A stretch of 64,000 bases of DNA from Streptococcus oralis (GTDB lineage: Bacteria; Bacillota; Bacilli; Lactobacillales; Streptococcaceae). Where the stretch lies: positions 1,261,001 to 1,325,000 of the forward strand of contig NZ_CP079724.1 in NCBI RefSeq assembly GCF_019334565.1, written 5' to 3'. Below, one piece after another: positions 8,313 through 20,950 of this stretch. The position numbers were made by a program, and so were the translations under genes. The notes under the pieces are model-generated. The model worked only from the letters and a program-made list of their open reading frames with translations, had not been told where the DNA came from and searched no databases. Position 1 is the stretch's first letter. Each line of letters begins with the position of its first letter.

Positions 8313-10040
8313 TTAAAAACGAATCGCTTCACGTGTTTTCTCATATGAAGTTACAAAACGGTTTGTAACCCCTGGTTCAGCAACTTCCAAGGCTTGTGAA
8401 ATTTTTTCAAATGATGCCTGGTAGTCAAACTCTTTTTCAAAAATTTCAAGCGCTTCGTTGAAGGCCTCTTGGATACGCTCATCAAATGAACGGTAACGGT
8501 TTGAGTATTGGAGTAGTTGCTCCGTCAAGGTTGCATATTGAACGATATCATAGGTTTCTGTTTCAAGTGCTTCCATATCATTTGTTGCAATTTCAAGAAT
8601 TCGTTTAACCGATTCAATATTCACTTGTGGTTGTTCTAACTCTGCCATCAGATCTTCTGTGTTATGACTTGCAGTAAAGAAAAGTTTCAAGAAACTTTGA
8701 GGAATACCTGGCAAGTTTCTCTTCTCCATGTAACGTTTGATGGTATGCAAACGGTTCACATAGACATTTGCTTTTTGGCGAGCATTGAGGTCGTCTTTTT
8801 CAATTTGGGCAAGTCGTTCGCTAACAGAGATTTGCTCATCCTCTATATCCTTGAGGTTGCTTTGAAGCATTTCCAACTGTTCTTCAAGAGCAGAGTAGGC
8901 TTGTGTTGACTCACCTTGATCCTCTGTCACTTCCATGATTGCTGTATCAAGTGCAGCCAATTCTGCTTGAAGACGACGAACATGATTGCCATCGCTTTCA
9001 GGAAGAAGGTAGGTTTTAGTCAAGCGTTCAAGATCTTGAACAAGCACCTGATTATTTTCTTTCAAGTGGTTGAGATAAGTTGGTAATGTCGAAAGAAGAC
9101 TTTCAACCACTTTTTGAGCTGCAATTTCACGAGTGAAGATATCATAAAGTGCGTTGATTTCTTCTTGGATGCGATTATTTTCATACTCTGCATTGTCCAA
9201 TTCCAACTGACGAATATTTTCTTGATTATTTTTCAAAGACTCATGCAAAAGTTGGAAACGGGATTCAATATCTGTTTCTGTAAAGTGGTAGTTGGCATCC
9301 AACAGCTTGCGATAACCTTCTTCCAAATCTGCCAATTGTTCTGGCAGTTCCTTTGTCAAGGTTTCAACAAGAGCTGGAATTCGCTCAACGATGTGTGTCA
9401 AAGCGAGAATATGATTTTCAGTTGAATCAAGAATTGCTGCCGCTTCAACCGGGTCACCTGATGAATTTAGGGTAACAAATTGAGAGAATTCAGATTGGAT
9501 GTTTTCCAATTGTTTCTCAATCTCAGGAAGGGCCTTCCCATATTTCTCCGAGTCTTCTGCAACGGTATGTTGAAGGGATTCAAACAAGTCCAAGGCATGA
9601 AGGACACGGCCACTATTCTTAGATTCTTGTTTTTCAAGATCAGAAAGGGCATTGCGAATAGCTGCAATATCTTCTTCAATCAAGCCGATTTGGCTTTCAA
9701 TTTGATCAATCTTGTGAGCAGCTTTGAAAAAACGGAAAGAATTGTTGTAGCTTTCAGCTTCAAAGAGGTGATTTTCGATATCAGCAAATGAGTTCAGAGA
9801 TAAATCAACCCATTTTTGGTTCCATTCACGGAAGGTCACCTGACTTTGACCAATCAAGTGCATGTTTTTAACGGCTTCAACCTCATCATTTACAGGAAGG
9901 TTGTAGAGTTCTTCTTTTCTTTCTTCAAGGGCCGTTAATCTGCTTACATTACGCTTACGTAAAAAGATGGCTGTTACATAAGCTAAGATCAGAATGACTG
10001 CAATTGCAACCATTAGATAAATTAGTTGTCCATTAGACAT
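8313..10040 (-). CDS. ezrA: Septation ring formation regulator EzrA
   Basis: 575 residues, the full length of streptococcal EzrA. One N-terminal membrane helix (about residues 4-27, LIYLMVAIAVILILAYVTAI) is followed by a long cytoplasmic coiled-coil, spectrin-like rod. The protein binds FtsZ, limits ring formation to mid-cell, and in streptococci links division to peripheral wall growth. It is rich in Glu, Gln and Leu with no enzyme motif, and ends TSYEKTREAIRF. It lies 80 bases after gyrB on the same strand, the order usual for mitis-group streptococci, and has a strong terminator. Confidence 0.97.
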   Translation of the reverse strand: MSNGQLIYLMVAIAVILILAYVTAIFLRKRNVSRLTALEERKEELYNLPVNDEVEAVKNMHLIGQSQVTFREWNQKWVDLSLNSFADIENHLFEAESYNNSFRFFKAAHKIDQIESQIGLIEEDIAAIRNALSDLEKQESKNSGRVLHALDLFESLQHTVAEDSEKYGKALPEIEKQLENIQSEFSQFVTLNSSGDPVEAAAILDSTENHILALTHIVERIPALVETLTKELPEQLADLEEGYRKLLDANYHFTETDIESRFQLLHESLKNNQENIRQLELDNAEYENNRIQEEINALYDIFTREIAAQKVVESLLSTLPTYLNHLKENNQVLVQDLERLTKTYLLPESDGNHVRRLQAELAALDTAIMEVTEDQGESTQAYSALEEQLEMLQSNLKDIEDEQISVSERLAQIEKDDLNARQKANVYVNRLHTIKRYMEKRNLPGIPQSFLKLFFTASHNTEDLMAELEQPQVNIESVKRILEIATNDMEALETETYDIVQYATLTEQLLQYSNRYRSFDERIQEAFNEALEIFEKEFDYQASFEKISQALEVAEPGVTNRFVTSYEKTREAIRF

Positions 10041-10120
10041 ATCAAACTCCTTTTATACTAGAAACAATCGTAATGATTATATCATATTTTTTAAACCAAG
10101 GGAACTATTTCCCACATTTT

Positions 10121-12644
<2,524 letters not shown>

Positions 12645-12698
12645 ACCCTTCATTATACCATTTTTTTATGAAAAAAGCGATGATTTCCTAGATTTTTC

Positions 12699-12747
12699 GG
12701 CTCTATAATTTATATAGAGAGTAAAACACTATTGCATCTATGGAGCC
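12699..12747. repeat. 49-bp segment with 9-bp ends in inverted orientation
   Basis: Ends GGCTCTATA and TATGGAGCC are inverted repeats with one mismatch. A second palindrome, CTCTATA/TATAGAG, lies inside. The ends resemble those of some transposon families, but no transposase is nearby. Nature unknown. Confidence 0.3.
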
Positions 12748-13024
12748 TTTTTGTGAAGAATAGCTCCTCTATAAATAATCAAGCAAAATCTTTCTTATCT
12801 CAAATGTACAAATTAAAGAATAGAAACTACTAACAACCGCGTCATTGTTCACAAACGAAACGCTTTTGGATTTTCAAACTTTAAAAATAGAATACTCATT
12901 GCTTTGAATACCACAATAGAGTGCAGAAAAAGATTATTCCAATATGGAGTCCCTTGTTAATTCATTACAGTTCCCAATGATTCCATCTTTCTTTTCAATT
13001 GTAATTTATTCTCCAAACAGGCAA

Positions 13025-13060
13025 AAAACGATAACGTCCTTTTAAGGTGTTATCGTTTTT
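13025..13060. terminator. Terminator after gtfR
   Basis: Perfect 11-bp arms AAAACGATAAC/GTTATCGTTTT followed on the minus strand by T-rich sequence. Confidence 0.85.
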
Positions 13061-13104
13061 GTATATCATCAGATAAAGTTTGATTTTTATTGAGCTAAAT
13101 TCGA

Positions 13105-16100
13105 TTAGTTTCTTCCGAAGTTTTGACCTCTACCATCGCGGTCAAAATACATCCAACTTCCATCTTCAAGTTGAATCCATTTGCTTCGAGCCATATCCCC
13201 TGAATTGGCATCGAAATATCGACTAACCCCATTCACATCAACAACTTTTCCTTTGACTTGCTTGCCGTCTTGCGTGAAATAGAGAGTCTGTTGACCAACC
13301 TGCTGCAAGCCTGTCACTGCTTTTCCATCTTGATCAAAATAGTACCACTCATTTTGGGAACCTTCGACAAACTTGTTGGTTGCCATCTCTCCTGAGTTAG
13401 CATCAAAGTAACGGATACTCTTATCTGAAAGTGTCACGATTTTGCCCTTGACTTGCTTGCCATCTTGGTCGAAGTAAAGTGTTTGTTTGTCAATCTTTTG
13501 AAGGCCTGTCACTGCTTTACCAGTTTGGTCAAAGTAATACCATTCGTTCTTGGCACCTTCTGCAAACTTGCCGACTGCCATTTCTCCTGAGTCGGCATCA
13601 AAGTAACGGATGGATTTATCAGCCAAAGTTACTACTTTACCCTTGACTTGCTTACCATCTTGGTCAAAGTAAAGTGTTTGTTTGCCAATCTTTTGAAGAC
13701 CTGTCACTGCTTTACCAGTTTTGTCAAAGTAATACCATTCGTTCTTGGCACCTTCAGCAAACTTGCCGACCGCCATTTCTCCTGAGTTGGCATCAAAGTA
13801 ACGGATACTCTTATCTGAAAGTGTCACGATTTTACCCTTGACTTGCTTGCCATCTTGGTCAAAGTAAAGTGTTTGTTGACCAATCTTTTGAAGACCTGTC
13901 ACTGCAACTCCATCTGCTCCGAAATAGTACCAATCACTTGGGTTATCACCTTGAGCAAAACGATTGATAACAGCATTTCCTGAATCCTTGTCAAAGTAAC
14001 GAAGTTTGCCATCTTTAGCACTCACAATCTTGCCCTTAACCTGATAGCCGTTTTCATCAAAGAATTGCTGTCCATCTCCTATCTTGACAAGACCTCGAGC
14101 CATAACGCCCTTGGCATCAAAGTAACGCCAGTTTTGACCATCAGTAGTGTAGTAACGGTTGAGAACTTGGGCACCAGTTTGATCATAGTAGTACTGATTA
14201 CCATTTTCATCTTCACGGATAGAATCACGAAGTTGAATACCATTCTTCAAGAAATAAACGTGCTTGCCATCAATTTCATGAGCACCTGTTACAAGATAGC
14301 CTCGTTTATCGAAGTAATACCAATTTCCATTTTCATCTTGGATAAAGGAATTTTTAGCTTGATAACCACTAGTTGAATAGAACTTAGTACCATTGGCATC
14401 ACTAACAAATCCTGTGTAAGCATTCTTATTAACTAATTGCTTAGGCAATACTATCTCGCCATTTTTGTTAGTGAGATAGTCGTTGCTAGCCCAGTCTTTA
14501 AGAACATAGTAAGCACCACGACCTAAGATATTGGTACCATTAAAGTACTTAGCAGACCACTTGGTAATCTTCTCATCTGTTGTCATTTTTTGACCATTGG
14601 AAATCTGTACTCGTTCAAAGATTTCTGGATATTTAGCTTTAAGCTCATCCAAGAAGGCTCCACCGTACTTACCTTGGAAATCAGTCCCATTGGTCTTACT
14701 ATTAGCTACATAGAGTTTTTCCTTGATTTCTGCACCTTCACGGTAGGTTCCGTAGTTGTTGACACGTGTTGCTGTTACCACTTCCTTACCTGGTAGGTTA
14801 TAGATTTGGTCTGGTACCCAGTCCGCGATGGCTTGGATATTAACACTGTGAAGCGCACGAAGAGCATTGAGCAAATCTTTTAAAGAACCATATTTATTGT
14901 TCTTGCTCATCGCCATATCATAGCGGTCTTCAAAGGCATAACCATTCTGAATGATAGAATCTAAGAAAGTACCGTCTTGGCTAGATACATACTGAGGTGG
15001 TAGCTCAAATGAAGTTACTCCCCATTCCTTGAAGAGGTTGACATTTTTAGCAATAACTTTATTGGTATATTGGTCATCGCGGGTTGCAAAGTCTTGGAAG
15101 TTAGAAAATCCTTCGTAAATCAACTGAGAATCAAGGGCTGCGCTAGATTCGTAGACCTGACCACTAGCGTTTTTCTTCTTGCTTGCTGTTGTACGAGCAT
15201 CCTGATCTGCCTTAGCGCCAACTGGTACCCAAACAGCCAGATATCCAGAAACCTGTACATTGCTATAGCCTGCAATATCATTCATATCAAAGGTTAAAAT
15301 ACCATTAGCATCTGTCTTCTTCCAGAGCGATTGCGGCACTTCTTCGTCAGTTAGATAGCGGGAAATGCCATCTTTGGTCGTCAAAAGTACAGGACGATAG
15401 TATTGATTCTTGTGGGCTGCTCCCATATTGACTTGCAGTTTATCCCATACATTTAACTTGAGGTTAGGGTTGTTTGAAGCAATAACTGCCATCCCTTGAG
15501 TACGAGTTTCTGCTGTTCCTTCATCTGTTGCTTCATTGGCACCAGTACCGTAGCGGACAGAAGTCAAAATACCATTGTAAGACCATTTATCAGCCTCACG
15601 AGGTACACCCATATAAGTGACCTTCATGTCTTGTCCACCCGCTACATACTTAATACGAGCACGCAACAAGGCATCGATAGCGTCGTGGTAAGGAGATTTT
15701 TTCTCCATGTATTGACCATCATCAGTATAGAGGTCACCATAGTAGACCCGAGTGATGGAGTCTTTATTGGAGAGCATGAGAGCATGAGCAGTTGGGATGT
15801 TGAACTGCGTATACTTCTTGTCTGCCTTGCGCATATCTTCGTTGTAGATCTTGAAGGCTTGCTTGAGTTCATCCATGGTAAAGGTCAAACCATCCGTATT
15901 TGGATTGATATTTTCTCGGATGATGTCGGCAATAACAGTTTGTACTTCACTGTCATGGGCCCGCACAAAGATATAGTTAGCCATCCGTTCGCCATTTTTC
16001 TTTTCAGAAGAACGGTCATTTAGACTATTTGTAATCGTTGGCTCTACTCCGCTACGGATAGATAGATTACGCATGAATGAATAAAGCAAGGACAAGCGTA

Positions 16101-17832
16101 GCTTGTTGTCAATTGCTAGTTGAGCTCCTTTAGTATCTTTGTTGTAGTCAGGATCGTTATCAGACCAAGCTTCCAAGATAGACAAATGCTTGATAGCTTC
16201 TTCTTCACTTTCTCCCACCTTGTAGCGAGACTTGAAGTAGTCAGATGCGATTTGGAGCAAGTCTGCGTTGACATTGTCCACCGCATCGACACGAACTCCA
16301 TCAAAATTAGCAGTCGGATCATTGGCTACGATGCTTCCAAAGTTCATCATAAAATGCAACCAGTTGAGTTGTTCGGCCTGAACAGCTGGATTAGAGTTGT
16401 CAAAGTCGTTAGCGAGCAAGAACTCATAACCACCGTTTGACTTGTCAATAAAGTACTTAGGTGTCCCTGTTTGACTAGTAGGGGTACGATTAAGCAAACG
16501 GAATTTAGAGTTAGCATGAGAGCTCTTCTCATTATTGGTATAAAGCAAAGCTCCACCCTGCAAGTGGTCCTTTTTAGTACCAGTTGTTTCAGACTCTGTC
16601 TTGATATTCCAGTTTGGTTGGGTTTTGACAAAGGCACCCATCAGCGTTCTCAACCATTTGGTATCGCCTTCTTTACTAATTTTTTCCTCAATTTTGCGCT
16701 GAACCTGCTGAGAAGCTCCTGTCAGGAGAGCTTGTTCAACTTTGTTTTCAAAAGCACCTGCTCCCAGACCTTGCTGGTTCATATAGTTGAGATAATTAAT
16801 CTGAGTACGTTTATCAGGCCACCAAGCCATCAAAAGGGGACGTAAGTCTGTTTCTGTCGAAGCCGTCCATGTTTTTCCATCTTTTAAGATGAACTTTGGA
16901 CGATACCAGCTATCTGCTGTCAAATAACCGTCTACAGTTCCAATATCCTTGTCAGTCGTACCATAGAAAGCATTCTTTTGGGAGAATTCATTATTGAGAC
17001 TGCTGGTTCCTTGTTGGAACTGATATTCGTTTGAATCAACTAAGGCACCAGTTTCTGCATCAAAATAAAGTATTCTCCCATTAAGTTCAACTGCAAAATT
17101 CTTTTTAACTGTACCATCGTCCTGAACATAGTAATTTTTACCATCAATGGTCTTGATGTGAGATAGGACATTATCGTCGTGGTCAGCATTTACAGGTGCA
17201 GGTTGAGCCTGATCTGCCACCATTCTTTCAGCTACTGCTCCTTGTTTTTGAGCAGGTTCGGGCAAGCGATCTTTCTTTGCAACCTTTGGATTTGCAACAA
17301 TCTTGTCTTCAACAGCCGTTTTTTCTCGTTTGTTGTCATCTTGCTCTTGGGCAGTTGTTGGCCTTGCTTGTTTATCCTGGTCTGCTACTTCTGTTTTAGG
17401 AGTTTCTGTGATTGCATTAGTAGCTTTAACTTCTTCAGCAACAGCAGCCTTTTCTGTAGATGCTTCTTTCGTATCCGCTGGTTTAGCAGGCTCTTGAGCA
17501 TTGGTTTGAACTGTTGCTTCTGTATTTTCTGCTAGTTTAGCAGGTTTTTCACTAGCAGCAACATCGCCTGTCACCTTGTCTGCTGGAGTTGCTTTTTCTG
17601 CTTCTTGCTCAGAAGCTACGTTAACTTGGGCTGGAGTTTGCTGACCCGAACCACTAGTCTGAACTGTAGCAGGTTCTTGAACTACAACCTGCTTTACATC
17701 ATCTGCATGGACAACGCCTTGTTCTAGACCAAGTACCTTTGGTGCTACAATAAGTGCCAAGGTAGTCAAAGCAATGGCTACCCAGTTTTTCTTAACTTTA
17801 TGCATCTTATAATGAATCTTTTTCTCCATCAT
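13105..17832 (-). CDS. gtfR: Glucansucrase (GH70 glucosyltransferase)
   Basis: 1575 residues, the same length as S. oralis GtfR. The secreted enzyme splits sucrose and polymerises glucose into extracellular alpha-glucan, used in dental biofilm. Parts: long KxYKxGKxW-like signal peptide (about 1-43), a Thr/Ala/Lys-rich variable region to about 200, a few YG repeats, the GH70 domain, then a C-terminal glucan-binding domain of YG repeats (about 1130-1575). Catalytic residues: nucleophile Asp516 ([10 protein letters not shown]), acid/base Glu554 ([10 protein letters not shown]) and transition-state Asp627 (VRAHDSEVQ). No sorting signal; the protein ends [11 protein letters not shown]. Ribosome site GAAGGAGG. 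The regulator gene rgg lies directly upstream. Confidence 0.96.
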   Translation of the reverse strand: MMEKKIHYKMHKVKKNWVAIALTTLALIVAPKVLGLEQGVVHADDVKQVVVQEPATVQTSGSGQQTPAQVNVASEQEAEKATPADKVTGDVAASEKPAKLAENTEATVQTNAQEPAKPADTKEASTEKAAVAEEVKATNAITETPKTEVADQDKQARPTTAQEQDDNKREKTAVEDKIVANPKVAKKDRLPEPAQKQGAVAERMVADQAQPAPVNADHDDNVLSHIKTIDGKNYYVQDDGTVKKNFAVELNGRILYFDAETGALVDSNEYQFQQGTSSLNNEFSQKNAFYGTTDKDIGTVDGYLTADSWYRPKFILKDGKTWTASTETDLRPLLMAWWPDKRTQINYLNYMNQQGLGAGAFENKVEQALLTGASQQVQRKIEEKISKEGDTKWLRTLMGAFVKTQPNWNIKTESETTGTKKDHLQGGALLYTNNEKSSHANSKFRLLNRTPTSQTGTPKYFIDKSNGGYEFLLANDFDNSNPAVQAEQLNWLHFMMNFGSIVANDPTANFDGVRVDAVDNVNADLLQIASDYFKSRYKVGESEEEAIKHLSILEAWSDNDPDYNKDTKGAQLAIDNKLRLSLLYSFMRNLSIRSGVEPTITNSLNDRSSEKKNGERMANYIFVRAHDSEVQTVIADIIRENINPNTDGLTFTMDELKQAFKIYNEDMRKADKKYTQFNIPTAHALMLSNKDSITRVYYGDLYTDDGQYMEKKSPYHDAIDALLRARIKYVAGGQDMKVTYMGVPREADKWSYNGILTSVRYGTGANEATDEGTAETRTQGMAVIASNNPNLKLNVWDKLQVNMGAAHKNQYYRPVLLTTKDGISRYLTDEEVPQSLWKKTDANGILTFDMNDIAGYSNVQVSGYLAVWVPVGAKADQDARTTASKKKNASGQVYESSAALDSQLIYEGFSNFQDFATRDDQYTNKVIAKNVNLFKEWGVTSFELPPQYVSSQDGTFLDSIIQNGYAFEDRYDMAMSKNNKYGSLKDLLNALRALHSVNIQAIADWVPDQIYNLPGKEVVTATRVNNYGTYREGAEIKEKLYVANSKTNGTDFQGKYGGAFLDELKAKYPEIFERVQISNGQKMTTDEKITKWSAKYFNGTNILGRGAYYVLKDWASNDYLTNKNGEIVLPKQLVNKNAYTGFVSDANGTKFYSTSGYQAKNSFIQDENGNWYYFDKRGYLVTGAHEIDGKHVYFLKNGIQLRDSIREDENGNQYYYDQTGAQVLNRYYTTDGQNWRYFDAKGVMARGLVKIGDGQQFFDENGYQVKGKIVSAKDGKLRYFDKDSGNAVINRFAQGDNPSDWYYFGADGVAVTGLQKIGQQTLYFDQDGKQVKGKIVTLSDKSIRYFDANSGEMAVGKFAEGAKNEWYYFDKTGKAVTGLQKIGKQTLYFDQDGKQVKGKVVTLADKSIRYFDADSGEMAVGKFAEGAKNEWYYFDQTGKAVTGLQKIDKQTLYFDQDGKQVKGKIVTLSDKSIRYFDANSGEMATNKFVEGSQNEWYYFDQDGKAVTGLQQVGQQTLYFTQDGKQVKGKVVDVNGVSRYFDANSGDMARSKWIQLEDGSWMYFDRDGRGQNFGRN
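13312..13896 (-). repeat. Three tandem 195-bp repeats in the glucan-binding domain of gtfR
   Basis: Three near-identical 65-codon units, each beginning LQKI[13 protein letters not shown] and ending near AVTG, with differences at few codons. The high DNA identity makes unequal recombination likely. Confidence 0.85.
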
Positions 17833-17918
17833 AAAGCCTCCTTCTGAATTTAGTATAAAGTTATGCCCTTATTCTAGTATATTTTTCAAAACGATCATTT
17901 TTTGTTGCACATCTACAA

Positions 17919-18782
17919 CTATGAAAGGCAAATTCTTTCAAACTGTTCTTTAAGCTTTTGGGCAACACCAAAGGAATCTAAAAATTCAAAAAAAGATAGG
18001 CATTGCTCGATATCACTGAGAGCATTGGTATTCCCGACCTTATAGGCATACAGAGCCCTATGATACTTAATCAGCGTTCGATCATATAGATCGGTTTCAG
18101 GGATTTTAGAGTGATCGAGATAATTGAGAAACCTCATAGCAACTAGCAGATGGTTTCCTTCTATACAGACGCTAATGACATTAAGTAGCATCTTGATAAT
18201 ACGGCGGCGATTTTCCGGTAGGTTGTTATAAAACTGGGTACGATTGATCATCTCACTAGCGAAGGTTTCCAACGTTTCCAAGGTCATCAAATCAACACTG
18301 TTTGTAAAAAGCCAGAGTTCATAACGTCCCCACTCCTCAACAGAAAAGAGATGATCCGTCAGAAATTCTATATCCTTCTTACTAATCTGAAAATCTGAGC
18401 AACAGGAAGACAGAAGAGCTCTGACAATGATCGTATTGAGTTTATAGTTTTTCTTCTCAGGAAACTGTTCGGTCAAAGCTTCTGAGCTAGACAAAATATT
18501 CTGGAGCTTGACAACATTGTTTTCCTGATATGCATCAGCTACTTTTTTTGAGAACAGCACATCATCTGAATCAATGTAATTATGGTAAACATACTGAAAC
18601 TCCTCTAGGGAAACGGCCATATTTTTTAAACAGCAATAAAAAGAATCAAGTGTGATCCCATTGACTCCCCGTTCGAAACGAGATAGCTGAGCCACGGAAA
18701 TATCACCAGCAGCTACCTCTTTCAGGGACATTTTTTTTGATTCTCTAATGACTTTGAATATTTTTCCGAAAGTTTCCAACAT
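17919..18782 (-). CDS. rgg: Rgg-family transcriptional regulator of gtfR
   Basis: 287 residues when started at the ATG at 18782, which has a very strong ribosome site (GGGGGGAG); a longer frame to 18851 lacks one. N-terminal XRE helix-turn-helix (EVAAGDISVAQLSRFERG, about residues 22-42), then the alpha-helical TPR-like domain typical of Rgg/GadR/MutR proteins. Rgg proteins next to glucosyltransferase genes activate them in oral streptococci. No small peptide-pheromone gene was recognised beside it, so a stand-alone activator is more likely than a peptide-responsive type. It lies 86 bases upstream of gtfR on the same strand. Confidence 0.88.
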   Translation of the reverse strand: MLETFGKIFKVIRESKKMSLKEVAAGDISVAQLSRFERGVNGITLDSFYCCLKNMAVSLEEFQYVYHNYIDSDDVLFSKKVADAYQENNVVKLQNILSSSEALTEQFPEKKNYKLNTIIVRALLSSCCSDFQISKKDIEFLTDHLFSVEEWGRYELWLFTNSVDLMTLETLETFASEMINRTQFYNNLPENRRRIIKMLLNVISVCIEGNHLLVAMRFLNYLDHSKIPETDLYDRTLIKYHRALYAYKVGNTNALSDIEQCLSFFEFLDSFGVAQKLKEQFERICLS

Positions 18783-19156
18783 ATCACTCCCCCCAGTTTC
18801 GTATATGCAAAAAATTCTTACTAATTTTAATATACTAGTAACACGTTTCAATTATATTACAGAGAAAGTACTTTATATTTCAAATTAATACAATTAGATT
18901 AATTCGCATGATAAGACCGTTTAATATAGCATTTATTGAATATTATATCTTTTTCATGAAACTATTGATTTCAGTAACAATCTGAAGTATTCTATCTAAC
19001 AACCTGAAAACACTAACATTTTTAGAGATTGATTTCCTTCTTATGCTAGACAAAGCTTGATTGATTTATAAAAGTTTGATATAAAATCGCAAGACAATCA
19101 TATGAAACATTTTTAAACATGGAGTAAATAAAAAAAACGAGAGCCGAACTCTCGTC
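18783..19156. other. AT-rich intergenic region upstream of rgg
   Basis: No gene recognised. It carries the rgg promoter region and, at its far end, the terminator of the DJ-1 gene. A likely edge of the rgg-gtfR insertion. Confidence 0.5.
19132..19156 (-). terminator. Terminator after the DJ-1/PfpI gene
   Basis: Stem ACGAGAG/CTCTCGT with a 4-6-base loop and eight T on the minus strand, starting a few bases after the stop codon. Confidence 0.85.
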
Positions 19157-19711
19157 TTACAGTTGATTTCCAAAGACATCTCGATAGAGCATGCCGACTC
19201 GTAAACTTTCGGCGTCTCCTCCTAATTGCTCTACGAGCTTATAGGCAAAGGCAAGTGCGGTTGACGGTCCTCGGCTGGTTGTTAGATTACCATCTACAAC
19301 CACTGTTTGCTTTTGATAAATTCCGTCAGTAATTTGCTCCTTAACTCCGTCATAACAAGTAAAGTGCTTGTCTTTCAGGACACCTGCTTGTTGAAGAGCG
19401 ATTGGGGCTGCACAGATGGCAGCAATATTCTTTCCTGCTTGGTCAAAGGCTTTAATCTGTGAAATGAGCGCTTGATTATCTCGTAGGTGAGCTGAGCCTG
19501 GCATACCACCCGGAAGAACGATCAAGTCATAGTCGGACAAATTGCCATCAAAAACACGATCAGCTTTTACCTGAATGCCATGCGATCCTGTCACCTGCTC
19601 TTCAAATCCTACCATATCACAAGAAATGTTTGCTCGACGCAAGACATCGACTACTGTCAAGGCTTCAATTTCTTCAAAACCCTCGGCTAAAATAACTGCT
19701 ACTTTTGCCAT
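19157..19711 (-). CDS. DJ-1/PfpI family protein (ThiJ-like)
   Basis: 184 residues of the DJ-1/ThiJ/PfpI fold. The conserved Glu16 (GFEEIEA), the PGGMPGS loop and the reactive nucleophilic-elbow Cys100 (AAICAAP) are all present. Members act as glyoxalase III/deglycase or as redox sensors; the thiazole-kinase name sometimes used for pneumococcal relatives has no support here. It starts ten bases after rodA ends and is probably the last gene of the dinG-rodA unit, since it is followed by a strong terminator. Confidence 0.9.
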   Translation of the reverse strand: MAKVAVILAEGFEEIEALTVVDVLRRANISCDMVGFEEQVTGSHGIQVKADRVFDGNLSDYDLIVLPGGMPGSAHLRDNQALISQIKAFDQAGKNIAAICAAPIALQQAGVLKDKHFTCYDGVKEQITDGIYQKQTVVVDGNLTTSRGPSTALAFAYKLVEQLGGDAESLRVGMLYRDVFGNQL

Positions 19712-19721
19712 AGTGGCCTCC

Positions 19722-20945
19722 TTATTTGATTTGTTTTAGGACGACTTTCTTTCGTTTGAATGGAACTTTTCCACTTTTCTCCTCCGCTAGGTTTGTCTGG
19801 TAACTCATAGACAAGAGGAGACCGACACCGATGAGGTTACTAATAATTGCGGATCCACCTTGAGAAATAAATGGTAGAGGAATCCCTGTCAAAGGAAGTA
19901 AGCCTGTCACAGCGCCGATATTTTCAAAGATATGGAAGAGCAACATCATGATAAAACCAGTCGAAATATAGGTGTAGAACTGGTTGTTTGACTTAAGTGT
20001 AATCTTCAACATCCGATAAATAAGAAGCAAGTACAGGGCAACCACAAAGACCGAACCAATAAAGCCAAAGTCTTCAGCAATCACCGTAAAAATCATATCA
20101 CTCTCACGTACTGGAATGAGGAGATTGGACACATTGAAACCTTGTCCAAACAAGCCACCACTTCCAATCGCAATTTGTCCCTGCGCCTGTTGGTAAGTCG
20201 TTGTTTGCGCAAAGTCAAAGGGATTGAGCCAGGCCAAGATGCGGTTGATCTGGTAGGTTGGCATTCCAATCTGATGCAAGAAGGCACGTCCATCCTTGCT
20301 TATAAAGATGGCCATGAAGCCTGCAACTGCAGTCACTCCTGTCGCAAAGACCGGAATGATAATCTTCCACGAAACACCTGAAAGGAGAACCATACCTGCA
20401 AAAATAGCCACAAAGACCAAGGCAGTCCCCAAGTCACTTTGTAGGGCTAAGAGGATCAAGACTGGGATGGTAAAGGCGATCATCCAACCAATCAATAGGA
20501 AATCCAAGGGAATAATTCGTCGCCATTCCTTGTGTTTTTGAGTGAATTGTACGATGACTCGAGCCAACATCAAGATATAGGAAATCTTCATGAACTCCGA
20601 TGGCTGAAAGAGTGTCGTTCCACCAATCGATACCCAGTTCTTGGCACCTGTTGACGCTACAAGATTTGGATTGTAGAAAACAAGAGGTAGGACCATCAAA
20701 GCTAGCCCTAGACCATAAAGATAGGGAGTCACCTTCCATAAAAACTCGGTATTAAAGAACATGACCACAAAACCAATGACAAGGCCCAAGGAAATCCAAG
20801 CAATTTGCTGACCTAGAATTGGCAATACATTATTTGGATAGTCATGACTAACTGCTATATAAATGGCCACTACTCCAATCACCAGTAAACAAAACACTGG
20901 TAGGAGAAGGCTATAATCGACTCGAGAGTCGAAGGAACGTTTCAT
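19722..20945 (-). CDS. rodA: Rod-shape/elongation SEDS glycosyltransferase RodA
   Basis: 407 residues with about ten membrane helices, of the FtsW/RodA/SpoVE family. SEDS proteins polymerise lipid II into glycan strands with a partner class-B penicillin-binding protein (PBP2b for RodA in streptococci) during peripheral growth. Family segments include ASTGAKNWV, LQSDLGTALVF (with the conserved Asp), GSGGLFGQGF, AEDFGFIGS and the C-terminal PLPFISQGGSAII. RodA rather than FtsW is chosen from length and position next to dinG. The start lies five bases after the dinG stop. Confidence 0.93.
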   Translation of the reverse strand: MKRSFDSRVDYSLLLPVFCLLVIGVVAIYIAVSHDYPNNVLPILGQQIAWISLGLVIGFVVMFFNTEFLWKVTPYLYGLGLALMVLPLVFYNPNLVASTGAKNWVSIGGTTLFQPSEFMKISYILMLARVIVQFTQKHKEWRRIIPLDFLLIGWMIAFTIPVLILLALQSDLGTALVFVAIFAGMVLLSGVSWKIIIPVFATGVTAVAGFMAIFISKDGRAFLHQIGMPTYQINRILAWLNPFDFAQTTTYQQAQGQIAIGSGGLFGQGFNVSNLLIPVRESDMIFTVIAEDFGFIGSVFVVALYLLLIYRMLKITLKSNNQFYTYISTGFIMMLLFHIFENIGAVTGLLPLTGIPLPFISQGGSAIISNLIGVGLLLSMSYQTNLAEEKSGKVPFKRKKVVLKQIK

Positions 20946-20950
20946 ATTTT

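Larger units (their letters stand above)
12654..13104. other. Intergenic region between gtfR and the HAD/gyrB unit
   Basis: AT-rich, no convincing gene. It contains the gtfR terminator, an imperfect terminal inverted repeat at 12699-12747, and the -10 region of the HAD gene at its left end. It may mark one edge of the rgg-gtfR insertion. Confidence 0.5.

Noticed and set aside
18783-18851. Longer rgg start
   Set aside because: It has no ribosome site, while the ATG at 18782 has GGGGGGAG and begins the known Rgg N-terminus.
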